Origin: Nitrosospira sp. Nl5
GTDB taxonomy: Bacteria; Pseudomonadota; Gammaproteobacteria; Burkholderiales; Nitrosomonadaceae
DNA: 33,009 nucleotides
NCBI RefSeq assembly: GCF_900102495.1
Contig: NZ_FMVQ01000020.1
Coordinates: forward strand, 1-33,009
Reading direction: 5' to 3'
Part shown: positions 17,525-27,512 of the stretch, piece by piece
Layout of the letters: each line of letters begins with the position of its first letter
How positions within the stretch are numbered: the first letter of the stretch is position 1
The notes under the pieces: model-generated
What the model was told of the DNA's origin: nothing
What the model saw: the letters and a program-made list of their open reading frames with translations, nothing else
Databases searched by the model: none
Translations under genes and position numbers: made by a program

Positions 17525-19312
17525 ATGCCCAACATTACCGTCCGCGATTATTCGCCACGTGTTTTCGATACTCTGGTTCGACACGGCTTCCATCCGGTGC
17601 TGGCTCGCGTCTACGCCGCACGCGGTATTGAAGAACCTGCTCAACTCGAAGCGGAATTATCTCGGCTGATTCCATTTGAGCGCCTGAAGAATGTTTCCAT
17701 CATGGCGGCGCATCTGGCGGACGCAATCCTTGCACGAAAGCGATTACTGATCGTAGCCGATTATGATTCAGACGGCGCCACCGCTTGCGCCGTTGGCATA
17801 CGTGCACTGAGAAGGTTCGGTGCGATCGTGGATTATCTTGTTCCCAAGCGCTTCGAGTACGGTTATGGCCTTACGCCGGAAATCGTGCGGCTTGCCGCTT
17901 CTGCCGCAACCCCCCCCGACATACTCATCACGGTGGATAATGGCATCGCCAGCGTGGAAGGCGTCGCCGAAGCCAACCGGCTCGGCATGCAGGTATTTAT
18001 TACCGATCATCACCTCCCGGGAGACAAACTACCCGATGCCGCTGTTATTGTGAATCCCAACCAGCCCGGCTGTACGTTTCCCAGTAAGCATCTTGCCGGG
18101 GTAGGCGTAATGTTTTATCTGATGCTGGCGCTGCGGGCGGAGTTGCGCGCCAAAGGGACATTTTCCCCTCCTCAAAAGGAGCCCAATCTTGCCAGTCTGC
18201 TTGATTTAGTCGCCCTGGGCACCGTCGCCGATGTCGTAAAACTCGATGACAACAATCGCATTCTGGTGCAGCAAGGCTTGCGACGCATCCGCAACGGACG
18301 TGGCTGCGCAGGTATTCATGCTTTGCTGCACGTTGCGCGGCGTGATTTCCGGCAGGGGTCCGCCTACGAACTGGGGTTTATGCTGGGGCCGAGATTGAAT
18401 GCGGCGGGACGGCTCGACGACATGGCATTGGGGATTGAATGTCTGATTACGGACGACGAATCCCGCGCCGGTCAAATTGCCGTGCAACTCGATGCGCTTA
18501 ACCGCCAGCGTAGAGAAATCGAAGCGAATATGCAGGACAGCGCACTGGTTATGCTGGAGGCTGCCCTTTCCACGCACCATTCGACGGACCCGTCGCAGAT
18601 ATCCACTCCAGAAATTGTGCATACGCATAGCTTGAGTCTATACGATCCCGGGTGGCATCAAGGCGTGATCGGAATCCTCGCATCGCGCATGAAAGATAAA
18701 TTTCGCCGTCCCGTCATCGCGTTTGCGCCTGGCGGCAATGGTGAGATAAAAGGTTCGGGGAGATCCATTCCAGGACTCCACTTGCGGGATTCATTGGATC
18801 TGGTGTCAAAGCGCCACCCCGGCCTCTTGCTCAAATTCGGTGGTCACGCCGCCGCGGCGGGGCTGACCGTGCGCGCAAGCGATTTCAAAAAATTCAGCGA
18901 TGCGTTCGAGCAAGCCGCGCAGATGCTGCTTACCCCCGCTGATCTTATGCATATCCTCGAAACCGACGGTGATCTGGATGAATCCGAAATAAACCTGGAG
19001 CTGGCGCGGCTTCTTGCGGAACAGGTCTGGGGCCAAGGTTTTTCCCAGCCCACGTTCAGTGCTCGTTTTCAGGTGGAGGATCAGCGCCCGGCCGGGGACA
19101 AGCACCTCAAATTAAAACTGAGGAAACAGGGAACACAAATCGCGGAGCAGACATCGAAGAAATCTGGCCGCCTTTATGACGCCATATTGTTCTTCCATAA
19201 TGTTCCGCTTCCGAAAACGATTGATGCAGTTTACCGGTTGCAGGTAAATGAGTTCAACGGCAACTCCTCCTTGCAATTTATTCTGGATCATTGGCTTCCG
19301 TGCGAGGCCTGA
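17525..19312 (+). CDS. recJ: Single-stranded-DNA-specific exonuclease RecJ
   Basis: RecJ degrades single-stranded DNA 5' to 3' in RecF-pathway recombination, mismatch and base-excision repair. The DHH-family metal-binding motifs are all present in the 595 residues: DYDSDG (79-84), DNG (138-140), DHH (161-163) and the DHHA1 motif GGHAAAAG (439-446). A C-terminal OB-fold segment follows (about 490-590). Length and N-terminus fit the E. coli-type protein. The ribosome binding site is weak. Upstream, GCTTGCT (17437-17443) and AGCAAGC (17451-17457) form a 7-bp stem of unknown role, and TTGACG/TATACT near 17475-17494 are too closely spaced for a normal promoter. mfd follows 258 bp downstream. Confidence 0.96.
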   Translation: MPNITVRDYSPRVFDTLVRHGFHPVLARVYAARGIEEPAQLEAELSRLIPFERLKNVSIMAAHLADAILARKRLLIVADYDSDGATACAVGIRALRRFGAIVDYLVPKRFEYGYGLTPEIVRLAASAATPPDILITVDNGIASVEGVAEANRLGMQVFITDHHLPGDKLPDAAVIVNPNQPGCTFPSKHLAGVGVMFYLMLALRAELRAKGTFSPPQKEPNLASLLDLVALGTVADVVKLDDNNRILVQQGLRRIRNGRGCAGIHALLHVARRDFRQGSAYELGFMLGPRLNAAGRLDDMALGIECLITDDESRAGQIAVQLDALNRQRREIEANMQDSALVMLEAALSTHHSTDPSQISTPEIVHTHSLSLYDPGWHQGVIGILASRMKDKFRRPVIAFAPGGNGEIKGSGRSIPGLHLRDSLDLVSKRHPGLLLKFGGHAAAAGLTVRASDFKKFSDAFEQAAQMLLTPADLMHILETDGDLDESEINLELARLLAEQVWGQGFSQPTFSARFQVEDQRPAGDKHLKLKLRKQGTQIAEQTSKKSGRLYDAILFFHNVPLPKTIDAVYRLQVNEFNGNSSLQFILDHWLPCEA

Positions 19313-19505
19313 CCGCCGGCTTCCTGTAACGAGGAACGCGTATCCGGCTCTTTCCCCCGCCAGCCTCTGACCTAGATCCGGCACTACCTTGTTTTGCGCA
19401 GGGAACCTTCAATCACCGAGGTATCGTAGCAGTTGCTATCGTCTTGCGAGCAGTCAGCCACTCCGCATGCCCTGGTGATGCAGGAATGCGACGTAATAAC
19501 TGACA

Positions 19506-19511
19506 TATAAT
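19506..19511 (+). promoter_or_regulatory. Possible -10 element for mfd
   Basis: A consensus TATAAT lies 60 bp before the chosen mfd ATG in the 258-bp gap after recJ. A recognisable -35 hexamer at normal spacing is missing (GGAATG occupies that place), so this is a weak call. If used, it would start a leader of about 50 bases. Confidence 0.25.
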
Positions 19512-19570
19512 GCCGTCTTTAATGCTGACTGTACTCTTGTTTGCTGCTCCATCGATCAAGTATCACTCCG

Positions 19571-22500
19571 ATGCCATTTAAGCTGACTATCCCGCCACCC
19601 GGCTCAACAGTTCGCTATCCCCATCTTGACGGCTCTGGCGACGCTCTCGCTCTTGCGGAGCTGGCGCAGAAAGCGAGACCTGTCACGATTATTACTGCGA
19701 GCGCACTGGCCGCCCAAAGACTGCTGGAGGAAATCCCTTTTTTCGCAACCGGGCTAAAAATCCATCTTCTCCCGGATTGGGAGACGCTGCCTTATGACAC
19801 CTTCTCACCCCACCAGGACTTGGTTTCCGAGCGGCTCGCCACACTTTACCAGCTCATGAACGGCACCTGCGATATATTGATTGTGCCTGTCACCACCGCA
19901 CTATACCGCATGCCTCCGCGCGAATATCTTGCCGCGCATACGTTTTTTCTTAAACGTGGAGATACACTCGATCTGCATGCATTACGCAGCCAGATGACCT
20001 TGGCGGGTTACGCGCACGTGACCCAGGTCCTGTCGCCGGGGGAATACAGTCTGCGCGGCGGCTTGGTCGACCTGTATCCCATGGGCAGTCCGCTGCCTTA
20101 TCGCATCGATTTGCTGGATAACGAGATTGAAACCATCCGCACTTTTGACGTGGATACGCAGAGAAGCGTCTATCCCGTCAACGAAATACGGTTATTACCG
20201 GCGCGGGAATTTCCTTTTGATGAAGAAGGCCGCACGCGTTTTCGAGGGAATTTCCGTGAGAAATTCGAGGGAGACCCTTCGAGAAGTCGCATTTACAAAG
20301 ACATAAGCAAAGGCGCCACCCCTGCAGGCATCGAATATTACCTGCCGCTGTTTTTTGAGAATACCGCAACGTTGTTCGACTATTTACCGCAGACAATGCT
20401 GCTATGCCTGCACCACGATATCTACCCGGCGGTAGAAAATTTCTGGCGCGAAACGCAATCACGCTACCAGTTGCTCCGCGGCGACCAGGATTGGCCGTTG
20501 CTGCCCCCGGGAGAATTGTTCGTTACGACAGACGCCTTTTTCGGCGCATTAAAGCCTTATGCGCGCGTCGAAATTCAATCCGGAACGAGAAATCTGGATT
20601 CCATGCTGCAGGATATGACCCGTGCGCTGCCCCCGCTTCAGATTGATCGCCGCGCTGATCATCCAGCAGAAAAACTCTCCACGTTTATTGGGAAATTTAC
20701 CGCGGAATTCGAGCCGCCTGGCGGAAGGACATTACTGCTGGCAGAAAGCCTGGGCAGACGAGAACTGATTGCAGACCACCTGAAGCAATACCGACTCTAT
20801 CCCGATATTTGCGCCGACTACGCGCAATTTCTTGCGAGCGCCAGCCCTTTCATGCTTGGCGTAGCGCCGCTGCACAACGGCTTTATAATTTCCGGCGAAG
20901 GAATTGCCTTCATCACCGAGAGCGAGCTTTATGCCAGGCACCTGCATGGCCGCCGTGAACGCGATTCGCGCAAAGCGACAGCGGTGGGCGACGCGATGCT
21001 GCGTGATCTGTCCGAAATCAAATCCGGTGATCCGGTGGTGCATGAACAACACGGTATCGGCCGTTACCTGGGGCTGGTAAGCATGGACTTGGGCGAAGGC
21101 CCAACAGAGTTTTTGTCGCTTGAGTACGATGGCGGAGACAAACTTTACGTACCGGTCTCGCAACTGCATCTTATTGGTCGATATAGCGGAGCAGCGCCCG
21201 AAGCGGCGCCCCTGCATAAACTCGGCAGCGGGCAGTGGGACAAAGCCAAACGCAAAGCAATGCAGCAAGTACGCGATACCGCTGCGGAGTTGCTCAATCT
21301 TTATGCTCAACGTACCGCCCGCGTGGGCCATGCCTTTGGCTTCAGGGAGCATGATTATGAAGCATTCGTCGAAGGTTTCGGCTTCGAGGAAACGCCAGAT
21401 CAGGCCGCGGCTATCGGCGCTGTCATCGAGGATCTGACCTCTGGTAAGCCGATGGACCGATTGATCTGCGGCGATGTGGGTTTCGGCAAGACCGAGGTGG
21501 CGTTACGCGCAGCCTTCGTCGCCGTTGCGGATGGTAAACAGGTGGCGGTACTCGTGCCTACGACGCTATTGGCGGAGCAGCATTTCCAGAATTTTTCCGA
21601 TCGCTTCAGTCTGATCGCAGACGAGTGGCCAATAAAAATAGCGGAGCTGTCACGCTTCCGTTCAGTCAAGGAGCAAACCCAGGCCCTGGCCGGTTTGACC
21701 AATGGGCAAGTCGACATCGTCATCGGCACCCATAAACTGATTCAGAAAGGTGTGAAATTCAAAAGTCTGGGCCTGGTCATTATTGACGAGGAGCATCGTT
21801 TCGGCGTGCGCCAGAAGGAACAGTTGAAGAATTTACGCTCAGAGGTGGATGTACTGACGCTTACCGCGACACCCATTCCCCGCACGCTTGCCATGTCGCT
21901 GGAAGGTTTGCGCGACTTCTCTGTCATCGCGACGGCCCCGCAACGGCGGCTTGCGATCAAAACTTTCGTCAGCCGCTTTTCCGAGGGAATCATACGCGAG
22001 GCATGTTTGCGCGAATTAAAGCGTGGCGGGCAGATATATTTTCTGCACAACGAAGTGGGCACAATTCAGCCAATGCATGACAAGCTCGCCCGGTTGTTAC
22101 CGGAAGCGCGCATATACGTTGCCCATGGACAAATGCGCGAACGCGAATTGGAACACGTGATGAAGGATTTTTATCAGCAGCGTTTTAACCTGCTGCTTTG
22201 CACTACGATCATCGAGACCGGTATTGATGTTCCCACCGCCAATACCATCATCATCAACCGCGCGGACAGATTCGGCCTGGCCCAATTGCATCAGTTGCGT
22301 GGACGAGTGGGCCGTTCGCACCATCAGGCATATGCGTACCTATTGGTGCCGGAGGAAGAAGCGCTTGGCACGCAAGCCAGAAAGCGTCTCGAAGCCATCC
22401 AGGCAATGGAGGAATTAGGCGCCGGCTTTTACCTTGCCATGCAGGATCTGGAAATCCGCGGCGCCGGCGAAGTGCTGGGCGAATCTCAAAGTGGCGAGAT

Positions 22501-23032
22501 GCAGGAAATCGGCTTCAGTCTCTACACGTCCATGCTGGATGCCGCCGTTCAATCATTGAAAGAAGGCAGGGAGCCCGATTTACAGCATCCTTTGGGAGTT
22601 GCCACCGAAATTAACCTGCATACACCTGCTCTCCTGCCGGACAACTACTGCAACGACGTGCATGAGCGCCTGGTACTGTACAAGCGCATGGCCAATTGCA
22701 CAAGCGACGACCAATTGGACGACATGCAGGGCGAGTTGATAGACCGCTTTGGCCTCTTGCCGGATTCCGTCAGAACATTGCTGGACTGCCATCGCCTGCG
22801 CATTGCCGCCAAACCTCTGGGCATTACTCGCATAGAGGCCAGCACCGACTACATCCAGTTACAATTTATCCCCAACCCGCCGGTGAACGCTGCGAACATC
22901 GTCGCGCTCATTCAGCGCAATCGAGAATATACGCTTTCTGGCCCTGACCGATTGAAAATACAGGTTCGAATTGCGAGCGTGGCGGAACGCGTAGCGCGAA
23001 TAAAAAAATTGCTCATCGAATTGACCGGATAG
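19571..23032 (+). CDS. mfd: Transcription-repair coupling factor Mfd
   Basis: Mfd is a DNA translocase that removes RNA polymerase stalled at lesions and recruits UvrA. From ATG 19571 it has 1153 residues, close to the E. coli length. An in-frame TTG at 19541 would add 10 residues but is less likely. The domain order is complete: UvrB-like N-terminal modules (1-330), the RNA-polymerase-interacting CarD-like domain starting near 480 (DPVVHEQHGIGRYLGL), and helicase motors with Walker A GDVGFGKT (634-641) and DEEH (739-742). TATPIPRTLAMS and motif VI QLRGRVGRS follow, and the C-terminal TRCF domain occupies about 1000-1150. It follows recJ on the same strand, an association of repair functions that may be incidental. 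Confidence 0.96.
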   Translation: MPFKLTIPPPGSTVRYPHLDGSGDALALAELAQKARPVTIITASALAAQRLLEEIPFFATGLKIHLLPDWETLPYDTFSPHQDLVSERLATLYQLMNGTCDILIVPVTTALYRMPPREYLAAHTFFLKRGDTLDLHALRSQMTLAGYAHVTQVLSPGEYSLRGGLVDLYPMGSPLPYRIDLLDNEIETIRTFDVDTQRSVYPVNEIRLLPAREFPFDEEGRTRFRGNFREKFEGDPSRSRIYKDISKGATPAGIEYYLPLFFENTATLFDYLPQTMLLCLHHDIYPAVENFWRETQSRYQLLRGDQDWPLLPPGELFVTTDAFFGALKPYARVEIQSGTRNLDSMLQDMTRALPPLQIDRRADHPAEKLSTFIGKFTAEFEPPGGRTLLLAESLGRRELIADHLKQYRLYPDICADYAQFLASASPFMLGVAPLHNGFIISGEGIAFITESELYARHLHGRRERDSRKATAVGDAMLRDLSEIKSGDPVVHEQHGIGRYLGLVSMDLGEGPTEFLSLEYDGGDKLYVPVSQLHLIGRYSGAAPEAAPLHKLGSGQWDKAKRKAMQQVRDTAAELLNLYAQRTARVGHAFGFREHDYEAFVEGFGFEETPDQAAAIGAVIEDLTSGKPMDRLICGDVGFGKTEVALRAAFVAVADGKQVAVLVPTTLLAEQHFQNFSDRFSLIADEWPIKIAELSRFRSVKEQTQALAGLTNGQVDIVIGTHKLIQKGVKFKSLGLVIIDEEHRFGVRQKEQLKNLRSEVDVLTLTATPIPRTLAMSLEGLRDFSVIATAPQRRLAIKTFVSRFSEGIIREACLRELKRGGQIYFLHNEVGTIQPMHDKLARLLPEARIYVAHGQMRERELEHVMKDFYQQRFNLLLCTTIIETGIDVPTANTIIINRADRFGLAQLHQLRGRVGRSHHQAYAYLLVPEEEALGTQARKRLEAIQAMEELGAGFYLAMQDLEIRGAGEVLGESQSGEMQEIGFSLYTSMLDAAVQSLKEGREPDLQHPLGVATEINLHTPALLPDNYCNDVHERLVLYKRMANCTSDDQLDDMQGELIDRFGLLPDSVRTLLDCHRLRIAAKPLGITRIEASTDYIQLQFIPNPPVNAANIVALIQRNREYTLSGPDRLKIQVRIASVAERVARIKKLLIELTG

Positions 23033-23228
23033 AAAATCCAGTAAGATGGACCCGGACTCGCGAGTTGGCGCAGCGCAGTTGTAATATACTCGTATAAAGA
23101 TCTCGGCGATTCCTGCTTTCAGTAAAGAATTCCACGTTCAACCGCCACTTCCAGGATAATAATCTAGGATTCGGCGGGCATGACGTGTCCGATAATTTGT
23201 GTCGTTTTTATTTGGAAAATCGATCCAG

Positions 23229-24866
23229 ATGGCATGGCTGAAGAGTATTAAGAGCAAAATCATGGTCTTTGCAATTGCGGCCACGCTCATCCCGTCACTG
23301 GGGCTGGGGATGCTGTCATTCCGGCAGAATGAGGCGCAGATCGGCGATAATGTAACACGTGAGCTCCGCGCCTTGACGAGTTATGCAAGCCGAGAAATAG
23401 AACTCTGGATCGACAAGCGTGTTCACGAGGTACGGGTGTCATCCACCTCCAGCGCAATCATAGACGGGTTATCGGCAGTCGCCCGGCCGCGAGCAAGTTC
23501 AGCCGGTAAAAATCCGCAGGCCTTGGCACATTATCTGCGTTCAGTGCAGGAGAGACTTGGTGCTATATTGGAAATGACCGTAGTGAACGCCGCCGGGCAA
23601 GTTGTAGCCAGCAGTGCGCAAACCCCCACTAGGGTTACACTCCCAGATGAATGGCCGCTGGATTCGCTCACGGAAGGCCTCGTCATCTTACCCCCCCGCT
23701 GGGACGAGCAATATGCCACCGCGACACTTGCTATCGCGGTTCCGGTACTTTCCTACGATAATCTCATAATGGGAGCACTGGTGGCCGTGCTTGACTTGAG
23801 CACGTTGCAACCTCATCTGAAAAGCGCGACAAAATCGCCATCGGGGGAGGTACTCCTGCTGGACCCGGATGGCAGAATTCTTGTGAGCAGTCAGACTGAT
23901 GGGAACAAATTGATGCAATTAGATTTATCGGTGTTGCAACGTCTGCAGGCACAGCCGGGCGAGTCCGTGGTCTTCAAGGGAATGACGCATGGGGAGGTTA
24001 TCGGCATGGCCAACGTATCGGCGGAACTGCCGGTCACTATCGTGGCGGAACGGGACCGCGCCGAGGTCTACGCTACCTGGGTAGAATTGCGCAATATGTT
24101 TCTGGCGCTGGTTGGGGCGTTATTGGTGGGGGTGGCCGCGGTAGCTTTTCAAATGGGCCGTTCGATTGTTAACCCCTTGCAGGGGCTGATCGGCGCAGCA
24201 GATCGCATTGCTGGCGGCGATCTTGAGGTGCGGCTGGCCGCAACGCGGAATGACGAACTTGGTCATCTCACTTTGGTATTCAACCAGATGGTAGACAAGC
24301 TGCGTCACAGTCGCGCCGAAATTATGGCTACCAATCAAGCCATGCAGCAACAAAACGAAGTCCTGGAAATGCTCTCCGTCACCGATAGCCTTACCGGCCT
24401 GTACAATCGAAGCAAACTTGATGCGATTTTGCGTGATCAGCTCGCGCGATTCAAACGCACACAACGGGAATTTACATTGCTGATGATGGATATTGATCAC
24501 TTTAAAACGCTTAATGACAGCTATGGCCACATCACAGGTGATGAAGTTCTGGCGGCCGTGGGCCGAATACTCGTTCAGTCAATTCGCAGTATCGACTATG
24601 CGGCGCGCTACGGTGGCGACGAGTTTATTATCATTTTGGTGGAAACCTCGACGAAAGCGGCGTTGAAAACGGCTGAGCGCATCCGATCCCAGGTGGAAAA
24701 TATGCGTTACAGCACCAACGGTTCGACAATTACGGTAACGGTGAGTATCGGTATTGTGCAGTGTCAGCCCGACGATACGACGCCAACAGCAGTATTCGCC
24801 CGTGCCGACAATGCGCTATACCAGGCGAAACATGACGGCCGCAATCGGGCGCACCCCGCATATTAG
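23229..24866 (+). CDS. Membrane sensor diguanylate cyclase (Cache-HAMP-GGDEF)
   Basis: The protein would make cyclic di-GMP from two GTP in response to a periplasmic signal. From ATG 23229 it has 545 residues; an in-frame GTG at 23199 would add 10. The first transmembrane helix is near 13-35, then a periplasmic region of about 250 residues with a dCache-like pattern (VVNAAGQVVASSAQ, VLLLDPDGRILVSSQ). The second helix is at 290-310, followed by HAMP (NPLQGLIGAADRIAGGDLEVRL), a short coiled coil and the catalytic domain (from SVTDSLTGLYNR). The active-site GGDEF is intact at 462-466. An RxxD inhibitory site, RSID at 453-456, sits five residues before it, so product inhibition is expected. The stop codon falls in a fold-back element. 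Confidence 0.92.
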   Translation: MAWLKSIKSKIMVFAIAATLIPSLGLGMLSFRQNEAQIGDNVTRELRALTSYASREIELWIDKRVHEVRVSSTSSAIIDGLSAVARPRASSAGKNPQALAHYLRSVQERLGAILEMTVVNAAGQVVASSAQTPTRVTLPDEWPLDSLTEGLVILPPRWDEQYATATLAIAVPVLSYDNLIMGALVAVLDLSTLQPHLKSATKSPSGEVLLLDPDGRILVSSQTDGNKLMQLDLSVLQRLQAQPGESVVFKGMTHGEVIGMANVSAELPVTIVAERDRAEVYATWVELRNMFLALVGALLVGVAAVAFQMGRSIVNPLQGLIGAADRIAGGDLEVRLAATRNDELGHLTLVFNQMVDKLRHSRAEIMATNQAMQQQNEVLEMLSVTDSLTGLYNRSKLDAILRDQLARFKRTQREFTLLMMDIDHFKTLNDSYGHITGDEVLAAVGRILVQSIRSIDYAARYGGDEFIIILVETSTKAALKTAERIRSQVENMRYSTNGSTITVTVSIGIVQCQPDDTTPTAVFARADNALYQAKHDGRNRAHPAY

Positions 24867-25027
24867 GGGTGTACTTCGCAATTGGTTGGACTAATAAAAG
24901 CGATGGATTCTTGTGTCAGGCCAGGCGCAAGCCACAGCGATAGTCAAATCTATCGCGAGGCTTTGCAACGACGCATGACGCGAAATGCCGCGTTTTTAGG
25001 TTCAATTAATTGCGAAGCACACCACTA
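24864..25027. mobile_element. 164-bp imperfect palindrome, MITE-like or insertion-sequence remnant
   Basis: The outer 28 bases of each arm (24864-24891 and 25000-25027) match as inverted repeats at 23 positions, including an unbroken CTTCGCAATT. The centre is a perfect 7-bp stem, GCGATAG/CTATCGC, around the loop TCAAAT (24944-24949). GCAAGCC and GGCTTTGC further extend the inner stem. The two arms (80 and 78 bases) pair along nearly their whole length with mismatches. It encodes nothing. The left TAG is the stop codon of the cyclase gene. The remaining 172 bp to 25199 hold only a TTCGGT/ACCGAA stem (25108-25127) and a GGGTT/AACCC stem (25174-25190) near the lipoprotein's 3' end. Confidence 0.6.
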
Positions 25028-25199
25028 GCAGCCCCGCCGGGCATCGAAGCAAAAAGCGACTGGATGAAGAGAACCGTTTTTGATGATTTTTAAGGCCCAC
25101 TCCCTTCTTCGGTCTCGAGAAACCGAAAGCGTAGAAACGTGCTGGCCAGACGGGCCGCCCAGTGCTTTCAGCAGGGTTTCCTTTTAACCCGGCGAGCAA

Positions 25200-26021
25200 T
25201 CAGGGTCTGCCTGCTTGCGTCTCCACCAGTGTGTTCAGCACCCATCCCGACTGCTCGTCCGCTGTGTGAACGTGCAACCAGTCACCCCGGTAGGCCTCCG
25301 CTATCACTTTGGAATTCTTCTTTAGCACGTCGATTACCGCTGCGCTGATAACTGGCTTCTGGCGCAGATTGCTATTGGCCGTCATGCGTAGCGGGATGGG
25401 TACTTCGAACGCCGTCGTCGCACGGCGGGCACCTGACAGTTTAAAGTTGCGATTATGCTTGATCATATCGATCAGTCCCCGCGCATGTGCCGCGTAATCC
25501 ATGGCTGCAACATAGTTACCTTTTTCATAGGATGCGGAGGCGGCATCAACCAGGCGCTGTGCTTGGGCTTGCATGACCTGTTCGGACTCTGCGGACGGGG
25601 ATGAATTCAGGTTTTCCATTGCAACCTCAACTTCCGCGATAGTCGAGGCGGCAGCAGGACGGGTAGCCAACCGCCGAAGCTTCACTTGCGCGTGGGCGGC
25701 TTGGCTGATTGTCCTTTGCAACGTCCTGGCCTCTTCCTGCTGCCGCACCTGATGCGTGCGGAGCTGCGCCTCCTTCTCCGCCACCAACTTCTGCAGGCGC
25801 GCAATTTCATCTTGCTGCGCATCCTTTTCTGAAAGCAGTTTTTGCAGGCGTTCGATTTCATGCTGTTCCTTTACACAGCAATCCACCGGAATCTCAGGCG
25901 GGGATGATTTCGGGAGAGTATTGCATGCCGTCATGTTCAAGCCGAGCAGCGCCAAGAGGACAACCCATGGCACTCGTCCCGCTCGAGCCTCTTGCAGACT
26001 ATGTAGCTTAGCTGACTGCAT
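25200..26021 (-). CDS. Lipoprotein with coiled coil and SH3b domain
   Basis: I chose ATG 26021, which has GGGAA five bases upstream, giving 273 residues; ATGs at 26033 and 26072 are alternatives. The N-terminus has a basic region, a hydrophobic stretch and the lipobox-like NMTAC with lipid-attached Cys33. Asn follows the Cys, so outer-membrane sorting is expected. Residues about 45-100 form a Gln/Glu/Lys-rich coiled coil with two similar segments (EIERLQKLLSEKDAQ and EIARLQKLVAEKEAQ). A TPR-like helical part near 150-190 (ASYEKGNYVAAMDYAAHARGL) and a C-terminal SH3b domain (about 205-268) with NLRQKP and RGDWLHVHT follow. SH3b domains often bind cell-wall peptides. The specific function is unknown. 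It lies 255 bp downstream of purT on the same strand. Confidence 0.8.
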   Translation of the reverse strand: MQSAKLHSLQEARAGRVPWVVLLALLGLNMTACNTLPKSSPPEIPVDCCVKEQHEIERLQKLLSEKDAQQDEIARLQKLVAEKEAQLRTHQVRQQEEARTLQRTISQAAHAQVKLRRLATRPAAASTIAEVEVAMENLNSSPSAESEQVMQAQAQRLVDAASASYEKGNYVAAMDYAAHARGLIDMIKHNRNFKLSGARRATTAFEVPIPLRMTANSNLRQKPVISAAVIDVLKKNSKVIAEAYRGDWLHVHTADEQSGWVLNTLVETQAGRP

Positions 26022-26276
26022 GAATATTCCCATCACTCCGTATCTCCAGATCCTGTCGCGCCAGCGTTCCACAACAATTAATATTATCCCGCAGTTAAGG
26101 TTTCGCAGTTCAGTTAGGTGTAATGCAAATCATTATTTCCATTGTGTTATTCAACGGTAATTTCCGCCCAAACTGTAGCGCACGCACGGACATGTAGTGA
26201 CCCGAAGAACAAAGGGGTGCCAGATTGACTCCACCAATCCCGCTTGGGTATTCCGCTGGTGTAACGGCAAGGGTCT

Positions 26277-27512
26277 CTACTTGCATTGCTCGCTTTTGAC
26301 GGACATTTTTATGGGCACTATGCAACTTGCCGCAAGTTTTGCGCGTATCCTCGCTTCGGCGGTATCCTCACCGTTCGCCAGTGCTACCCCCATGCGACGA
26401 TTGGCAAAAGATTCCGGCTTGCCAAATAGACGCAAGTCGCTTTGCGGAACACGTAGCGCTTCGTCCACTCCGGCAAATGCGATACCCTGCTCTTCCAGCT
26501 GTCCATAAATTACGGCACTCGCGCCCGGCGCGCGCAAGGCGATATTTACCGCCAGGCCCAGTATGGCGCGTGCATGAAGCTCGAATTCGTTCTGAACCTG
26601 GCTGCACATCGTTACCAAGCCTGTATCATGCGGACGCGGGCTGACCTCGCTAAACCATACTTCTTCACCTCTGACGAAAAGTTCCACGCCGAAAATACCC
26701 AAGCCGCCGAGATTGCCAGTGATTTCCCTGGCAATGTGACGTGCGCGCTGCAACGCCAGTGCCGGCATTACCTGGGGCTGCCAGCTTTCCACGTAATCGC
26801 CGTTAATCTGAATATGACCGATAGGTTCGCAAAAATGCGTTTCCACTTCACCGTTCGCACTCATCGCACGCACGGTAAGCTGTGTTATTTCATAATCGAA
26901 ATCAATGAAACCCTCGACGATAACTCGCCCCTGATTCACTCTGCTACCGCTTGCGGCATAGTTCCACGCCGCCTCTACTTCTTCCGCACCGTTAATTTTC
27001 GATTGGCCTTTGCCGGAAGAAGACATTACCGGCTTCACGAGACAAGGATAGCCGATGCTATCTTCGATTGCCATGCGCAGTTCTTCCAGGCTACTGGCGA
27101 AGGCATACGGTGAAGTCGGCAAACCCAGTGTTTCCGCCGCAAGGCATCGGATCCCTTCGCGATGCATGGTGAGTTGCACCGCGCGCGCAGTGGGAATGAC
27201 GCGCGCCATTCCCATATGTTCGATCTCCGCCAGCATAGCGGTATCAATCGCTTCGATCTCCGGTACGATGAATTGCGGCTGCTCACTTTCGACCAATTCA
27301 CGCAATGCGGCGCCGTCCGCCATGTTGATGACATGCGCGCGGTGCGCCACCTGATGACCCGGCGCATGAGGATAGCGATCCACGGCAATGGTCTCTATGC
27401 CCAGGCGTTGCAATGCAATGATGACCTCCTTGCCGAGTTCGCCGCTACCCAGCAGCATGACTTTAATAGCGGAGGGACTGAGTGGCGTACCGATAATAAG
27501 CGATTTTTTCAT
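26277..27512 (-). CDS. purT: Formate-dependent phosphoribosylglycinamide formyltransferase PurT
   Basis: PurT converts GAR to formyl-GAR with ATP and free formate in purine synthesis, an alternative to the folate-dependent PurN. The 411 residues form an ATP-grasp enzyme. The pre-ATP-grasp domain contains GSGELGKE (22-29). The ATP-binding lysine is Lys160 in [10 protein letters not shown], and the flexible loop is SSSGKGQS (164-171). Later come [19 protein letters not shown] and the [15 protein letters not shown] metal/phosphate-binding region. The start [22 protein letters not shown] fits the family. The leader contains a GGGGA/TCCCC hairpin (27536-27551) and TATAAT on the coding strand (27556-27561). 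Together with hpt it indicates well-developed purine supply. Confidence 0.96.
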   Translation of the reverse strand: MKKSLIIGTPLSPSAIKVMLLGSGELGKEVIIALQRLGIETIAVDRYPHAPGHQVAHRAHVINMADGAALRELVESEQPQFIVPEIEAIDTAMLAEIEHMGMARVIPTARAVQLTMHREGIRCLAAETLGLPTSPYAFASSLEELRMAIEDSIGYPCLVKPVMSSSGKGQSKINGAEEVEAAWNYAASGSRVNQGRVIVEGFIDFDYEITQLTVRAMSANGEVETHFCEPIGHIQINGDYVESWQPQVMPALALQRARHIAREITGNLGGLGIFGVELFVRGEEVWFSEVSPRPHDTGLVTMCSQVQNEFELHARAILGLAVNIALRAPGASAVIYGQLEEQGIAFAGVDEALRVPQSDLRLFGKPESFANRRMGVALANGEDTAEARIRAKLAASCIVPIKMSVKSEQCK

